Of a stretch of 64,000 nucleotides of DNA, positions 58,206 through 64,000 are shown piece after piece. The translations under genes and the position numbers were made by a program. Under the pieces are notes generated by a model. That model saw only the letters and a program-made list of their open reading frames with translations. It did no database searches and had not been told where the DNA came from. The stretch comes from Enoplolaimus lenunculus (Eukaryota; Nematoda; Enoplea; Enoplida; Thoracostomopsidae). The stretch lies in assembly GCA_030248215.1 (NCBI GenBank), contig JASANG010000850.1, forward strand, positions 1 through 64,000, in the 5' to 3' direction. Numbering within the stretch: position 1 is the first letter of the stretch; each line of letters starts with the position of its first letter.

Positions 58206-59890
58206 CCCACTCTGTTCCAGCACTGGGTTTAGCTCATTTCAGTGTGTCCGCGCTGGACTACAGAATCATATGATTAAGTTGAAGAAAAGAACATGCATGC
58301 CATGTGAGCGTCATACCTCAGGGAATCTTAATCTGGCCCTGGTTTTAACGTAAACTCCAACTGACATTAAGCGTTTCACTCAATTGAAAATACCAGCAGA
58401 GGTTAACGCTGAGCTCAAAAGGCTTCTATTCGTTCGTTCTTATTGAGAGATTACTGTTAGAATATACGTTAAGCTTAAGTAAGCTTTAAACTAATATTTT
58501 TGCTTAAGCTTTAAAGGTTTAGGAATTTGATGATACTACTGCTCCGACCCTGTTCTATACATTGGCTGAATTTGGTAACTTGTTTTAACCGATTGAGTAT
58601 CATACGTGCACGAGTGGGTTTTACAGCATGAATATAAACCTTGCGCATATGTTTTTTTTTTGTACTGATTTCACTGCTGCGAATCAAATTGTTTGGTTTC
58701 TGATGTCAGTAAAGGGTTTTAAATCTGCGTTTGCGATGTAGTTTTTGAGCAGTCTGAGCGATTTCTGTCAGTATGGTTTCAGCGTACTTATCAGGTATAC
58801 TTTCTTGCTTATGAGTTATCTTTCGGCTTTACGCTTAATATTTTTCACGTGCATCTGAGCCCTTGTTTTTAGTTTGAGGAACGTGTCGTTTTTCGAGCTT
58901 CTAAAGCTCGGGGCAGAACGTTTTTATGTGGGTTTGGAATAGAGTAAGCTAATGTTATTTTTTAAATATGCTCAGTATCACGTTGCAACCGGATATTTAA
59001 TTTACAGAAGCCAGGTGATCAGTGTGGTGCCGGAACCGCATATATCATGTAAATTTAGGGAGTTTGAAGTATTTGAGTCGCGCAAAACTAAAAGTTCATT
59101 AAACCATACATATCGGGTATATATCGGCTGGGTTCATGCTGGATACGAATATCGGGTTTTTGCCAGATGTTAATATAAACCGAAAAACATACGTTCCAGT
59201 GAAAATGTCTCACGGAAACAAAACGATGAACGAATCAAACAGTGTCTCGCGAGGTTGCAGCTATTGAGAGGCTTTGATGTCAAAACACCCAAAAGTGTCT
59301 TGGGATTTAATATATACTTACAAAAACAAGTATGACTTCTTTAGCTCGCTCCACTCATGAGTTTCTGATGTTTCGATGACGTCCTCCGATTATTCCACGC
59401 CAAAACTTAAATTCTTTAAAAATTCAAATTTTAAGGTCCCAAATTCCTCCATTGCACTCAAAATTTTTTGTCGAAGTCCAACTTATCGAAAAAATTTTGG
59501 GTCCAGGAGGCTGAACTTGTGGCCTTAAAAATCGAATTTTTCAAAAATTCAGATATGGGCTTGGAATGATCAGGGGATATCATCAGAAGCTCAAATATGC
59601 AGAAAGTTTCAAAATGCAAACATTTTTGGGCAAACGCCGACTATGGGTGGGATGACCGATCGCTCAGACAAAAAATGAATTTTTTCCATTTTTTTCCGGA
59701 AAAAACAACCCTGTATATATTATGTAGTGTGAAATAAACAGATTGTGGTTGCAGTTTATCTATATCATCTATATATTACAAGAATTGTATTATATAATGC
59801 AAAAATTATATAGAGCAACTATTTAGATCTTAGAGTGTTGTTCATCAACGGTGATTCATTTGTTTTTATGAAATTAATATGTGTTAAACA
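58206..59890. other. No gene assigned; repeat fragments
   Basis: TTAGGC-family pieces at about 58435-58567 and 58890-58960; AAATATGCA-family piece at 59390-59650. No coding frame is recognised. Confidence 0.4.
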
Positions 59891-59894
59891 TTTT

Positions 59895-60210
59895 GGCTTA
59901 TGTATAGATCAGGGGCGGACCCTTTCTTTCAGTCTTCCGCAGTTCAGTGATGGGGGTAAGCTTAACCTTTAGACTTGGCCAATGTAATGTATAGAACAGG
60001 GTCCTAACATGAGCATAAGCGAATCCCTTTGCCTAACCGTAAGAATCAGCTTACATTTAAGCCCAAAGGCAAAGCAAAAAAATAGTCTAAAGCTTAAAGC
60101 GTATTCTATTGTAGTGTTGTCGAAAAACGGTCCTGTCCTTAAAGGTTTTGCCTTTGCTTGTGGGTTATAAATATGCTTACACTACTGCTACGGCTTTGGT
60201 CTATACATTG
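59895..60210. mobile_element. Composite of TTAGGC-family MITEs, degraded
   Basis: GGCTTATGTATAGATCAGGGG opens one copy; GGCCAATGTAATGTATAGAAC at 59977 opens a second inside it; the far end is GTCTATACATTG. Confidence 0.5.
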
Positions 60211-60214
60211 AACA

Positions 60215-61828
60215 AATTAGTTAATCAGTAAATGCAAGGGAGTTTCCAACTATTTGACAGTGTATTGGCTAACAGTCGTATTACGACGGCAAGCTTGAAA
60301 GTTATCTTAAAGTGCCGAAAAGCGAAAAAAAATTGTTCGTTCTTTCATTGAAAATATTGTCGTAAATTACCAATTTTAGACAGACGGCGGAAAAAGAATT
60401 CGATATGAAGAATTGTCGGTGCTATGCAGTTTAAATTTTTCAAAATACTTAAAAATATGTATTAATTAGAAAGGCGCAATATGAAATTGAAATTTTAAAG
60501 ATGCTTTTCGCTCAAAGCCGGCATTTTTTCAATTTTTTTTGATAAAATAATTGAAAACTGTAGTTTAAAACGGTTTCTATTGTTTCGACGAAATTCTGTT
60601 TCTTAATCGACAACTTTGGCACCCCTCTTTTTGGTTTTCAATAGTTGTGTCACCCCGTAGATATAGTCATTTATGACTATTTTTGTTGCATTATATGTTA
60701 CAGGGACAGTTTCAGTGCGCTCTTATTTCATTCATACTATATAATACATGTAAAAAATGCAGTTTTACGCAAATATCTCCATGACATCCGTTATTTCATA
60801 TGTATATATTAGATACGAATATACGTCAAAGACAATGACGTAGCCGAGATTTAAGGTTTAGGGCTCAAACGTCACTTTTGATTGTTATCCAAGAATTTTT
60901 GTTTGCATCTTTTTTAGTTGGTACCACAACAAACCAGCCCTCTTGAAATTTTTGTTGATGGAACGTGACCTGGGCCAGTAGCCAGCCATGGGAGGACTCA
61001 GTCGCCGTGGAAAAAATTTTTATCAGGTAGAAAATTTTCAACTTTGCTTGTAAGTCAGCGGTAAACCCTTGTATACGCCTCTTGAAAAATTGCTAGCTCC
61101 TCGTAGCAAGGTGAGCTGGCTACGGGCGTGTTGTGACCCCATCCGATTCTAAAATTTCTGCCTACTCCATTGTAATTTATATATAATTGTCGCTGTGTTG
61201 AATACAGTTGCTCTGTCTCTACAGTTTGTAATTTGAAAAAAAAGTTTGTGAAATGAAGTTGAAAATGTATTATTTGTCTGTTTGATATAATTGTTTGTGT
61301 TTTTGTCGGCGTTTTTTTTTGGCTGAAAATACGGTTATTTAGAGGGCCATGGCTAGGGTTTCATACCTCAAGGGTATCACGTTTACGAAGAATAAACTTG
61401 TGAGCTGGCGTAGCGAACGGTCCTGTAGCCAGAGGGATCAGGAGGACTCCGGTCTTTTCAGTGTTATCCACCAGCCCGCGTTTGCTCAATAACTATTCGA
61501 TTTTGAAATTTTTTTTGCATATTTGAGCTTCTCATGACGTCCGCTGATCATTTCACGCCCAAATTTGAATTGTTGAAAAATTCGATTTTTAAGGGTCCCA
61601 AGGCCCGTGTCGTAAAGTTAATCAAAAATTTGTATACTCTCCTTGAAACATGTTTAGTCCAACTAACAAGGTGAGTTGACTGCGGTTTTGATATCAAAGC
61701 CCACGAGTCAAATTGTTGACTTGCTAATTTATGGGGGTCGTTTTGGTACGCATTATTTCTCGGCTCGTCGGGAATAAGGCGGCTCTGGATGGTATCATTT
61801 GTGTGTTGTTGTGCAAGATCCTGCGTAA
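60215..61828. other. No gene assigned; dispersed repeats
   Basis: 61000-61130 and 61620-61690 belong to the repeat containing AAGGTGAGCTGGCTACGGG; 61495-61620 to the AAATATGCA family. The rest is AT-rich and unassigned. Confidence 0.35.
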
Positions 61829-61989
61829 GGCCCATGTACAGAATAGGGTCGGAGCAGTAGTATAAGCATATTCCTAAGCCTAAGCCTAAATTTAAGCCTA
61901 AGCCTAAGCAAAACATTTAGCCTAAAGCTTAAACTGACTCTACTACGGCCTCTTCGGAAAACGATCCGGGCCGATTCTATACGTGGGCC
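61829..61989. mobile_element. hAT-like MITE, TTAGGC family
   Basis: 161 bp, GGCCCATGTACAGAATAGGG to TTCTATACGTGGGCC. Flanks CTGCGTAA / GTGCGTAA (7 of 8). Confidence 0.75.
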
Positions 61990-62507
61990 GTGCGTAATTA
62001 GTTTATTAAGTACACAGTTTGATAGATGAATTTTAGTATTTCTGTATGCTTTTAGAATTGTACTTAGATTTCAGTCTAAATTAGAGGAACCGGAGATTTC
62101 AGTCTAAATTAGAGGAACCGAAGAACGGAACCCTATACAACTGGGATGGTAGTAGTCGGTCCGGTATCTTTGGCAATTTTTTGGAGAAATGAGGAAAATG
62201 ACTTTTTTTGCAGGACGTGGAATATCCTACTGAGACTACGGCAAAAAACTTGTCGTGTTCGCTACGCTTGCTCGCAAACAACTTTTGGCTGACGAAATCC
62301 CATTGTGAAATGATATCGTGGATTCGCCACTGAATATTATGGTTGAAGAACGCGCTTATAAACTGCAATATTTTTCAACTCAAAAAGTATGCTTGTTGCC
62401 GTCGGCGGTTGCCAAGATTTGCATGCTACACTATTGAAATATATTAAATTTTTTATTGTCATTTTTTAGTAATATATAGATGTTAATTTCTACCAACCAA
62501 ATTTTAA

Positions 62508-62593
62508 TGCCGATTCCGGTAAACATTTACTGGAGGCGGAACCGGAAGGTGAAAAAATGCCGGCACTGGAAGCGGAATTCCGGTCGCATCGTG
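62508..62593. mobile_element. CCGG-family hAT fragment
   Basis: GGAACCGGAAGGTGAAAAAATGCCGG followed by CGGAATTCCGGTCGCATCGTG, a worn right end next to an intact copy. Confidence 0.6.
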
Positions 62594-62601
62594 ATATATG
62601 T

Positions 62602-62991
62602 CAGGGTGCAACCGGAATTACAATTTACCGGAACCGGAATTTGAAAATTTTACCGGAACCGGAAATGGAACCGGGAAGTGAAAAATGCATTTCACCAAAA
62701 ATTTCATTTTATTCCGATTTTTTTCTCTATTATTTGTGAAATAACCTTAGTCGAACATAGGTATTTATTTTATTTGTTGTATTTTAGATTTTCGTCGTCG
62801 ACTGAAGTGAAATCCACCATCATTGGCTTATATTTGGAGTACAAGTGGCTTTCAAAAGAGATTCTTAAAAATTAGCAAAGTTAAAAAACGGCCAAATTAT
62901 AACACCGGAATTTTTAAATCCGGTAAAAATTTACCGGAACCGGAACCGGAAGGTGAAAAAATGCCGGAACCGGAATTCCGGTTGCACCCTG
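62602..62991 (-). mobile_element. hAT MITE, CCGG family, intact, reverse orientation
   Basis: 390 bp, CAGGGTGCAACCGGAATTAC to GAATTCCGGTTGCACCCTG. The interior is the reverse complement of 40887-41283. Flanks are ATATATGT and AATATGTA, similar but not an exact duplication. Confidence 0.85.
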
Positions 62992-64000
62992 AATATGTAT
63001 ATACGTATGATTCAGCTGTTAGGGCAGAAGCTGTGTTCCGTTGGTGTATTTGACGCTGTTACTGATAACAAATTTTGATTTTTATACAAACAAAGTTTTA
63101 CTTTTGTGAACTGTGATCTGTATTATAGATAATTCAGGGGTTTGCCAGCTAAGATTACTTGTCTGTATCTAAGCTTAGTTCACCAGTATGAATAATGTGT
63201 TACTGTGGCATAACGTTTACATATTTCTAGTGCTTTTGGTGACTGGTTTGCGGTGCAATGCTGGAATAAGGTTTTAGTTTGGACCAATTTCGAGGTTTCA
63301 CAATTCGTCGCCCGACAACTTGTCACTCCACAGTGTCCTAAATCCCATGAATGCTTCTAAGCATAATCCTAAGTGTAAGCCTAAGCCTAAGCCTAACTTT
63401 ACGCATAATGGTGGGCGACGAATTGTCGTGTCGGTGAAATTTCCGGGTTACAAGTTGTCGGGCGACGAATTGTCGTAGATTCGTTTTGTCGGTTGTCGAC
63501 AGTTTAACAAAAGTCAGTAATTGGTCCAGAATGTGTTATGATTGGAGTCGTTGAGTGCTCTTGAACATTTGTGGGACCCAGAGTTGGCAACTGGGATGAC
63601 CCAAAAACTAATTGTGGTTCAGGACAACCTGTACTCCGACTGGAACATAAATTAATCTGATTGGATAATGTTAAATGAAACAAGATTTTTGTACGATATC
63701 ATTGGCTGATGGCTTTTTTGTTTTAGTTGTTGAATGAGTTTGTCTTGAACAACAATCGGTTGTTAAGATGTATCAATTCTCAACTGGAACAAATAGCGAG
63801 GATTCGAACATGAACGTAGTTTTACCGGAATAGGAACAGGAACAAGAATTGAATTTTTTTTGATTGAACCAGGGACAGGAACTGGAATGTGAAATAATTA
63901 TTTTTATCACCGAATTACTGATGGACTTTTTAGAAAACTAGCCAATAAATGGCTGAATTGGGCCGCTTATTTTATCATCAGGTCTTGTCGAACGGGCAAA
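62992..64000. other. No gene assigned
   Basis: CCTAAG remnants at 63360-63410, an inverted-end fragment of the GCAACTGGGA family at 63570-63640, and a worn CCGG-like stretch at 63820-63890. No coding frame is supported. Confidence 0.35.

Overview
This is nuclear DNA of an animal, probably an invertebrate. Three genes can be rebuilt exon by exon from conserved proteins. All have short GT-AG introns with the usual metazoan splice signals and good start contexts. The background is AT-rich and densely filled with short non-autonomous DNA transposons (MITEs), minisatellites and tRNA-derived repeats. I cannot name the species. The arrangement would suit a MITE-rich invertebrate such as a tunicate, but nothing in the window proves that. 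No bacterial or organellar gene, rRNA, CRISPR array, LTR element or other virus-like element was recognised.

Layout: 1-17.3 kb is repeat-rich. It holds only two matching first exons, on the minus strand, of a pair of small secreted-protein paralogues (3458-3658 and 10880-11080). At 17413-29874 (+) lies a complete retinol saturase (RetSat-like) gene: eight exons, 615 aa. Its introns hold many MITEs, a 29-30 bp minisatellite and a 1.8 kb array of an 18-bp unit. An array rich in ATTAAA starts about 25 bp after its stop. At 30.6-36.7 kb there is a possible 6 kb element with inverted ends, each end carrying arrays of a ~36-bp unit. At 40436-41503 (+) lies a two-exon BRI3-like membrane protein gene (127 aa). 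At 47329-54172 (+) lies a complete interferon-related developmental regulator gene (IFRD1/2-like): eleven exons, 448 aa. From 54.3 to 64 kb I see only repeats and unassigned sequence.

The three genes are unrelated in function (retinoid/FAD redox chemistry, an endolysosomal membrane protein, a nuclear transcriptional co-regulator), and nothing suggests joint regulation. The striking thing about the window is its transposon fauna. At least four families have 8-bp target duplications or hAT-like ends. At least three have TA target duplications. One has piggyBac-like TTAA ends around a tRNA-like Pol III promoter. Several families are built almost entirely from one short motif repeated in both orientations (TTAGGC, CCGGTT, GCCGAT, AACTCA, AGTCAAA). 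One degraded MITE lies across the 3' splice site of IFRD1 exon 8.
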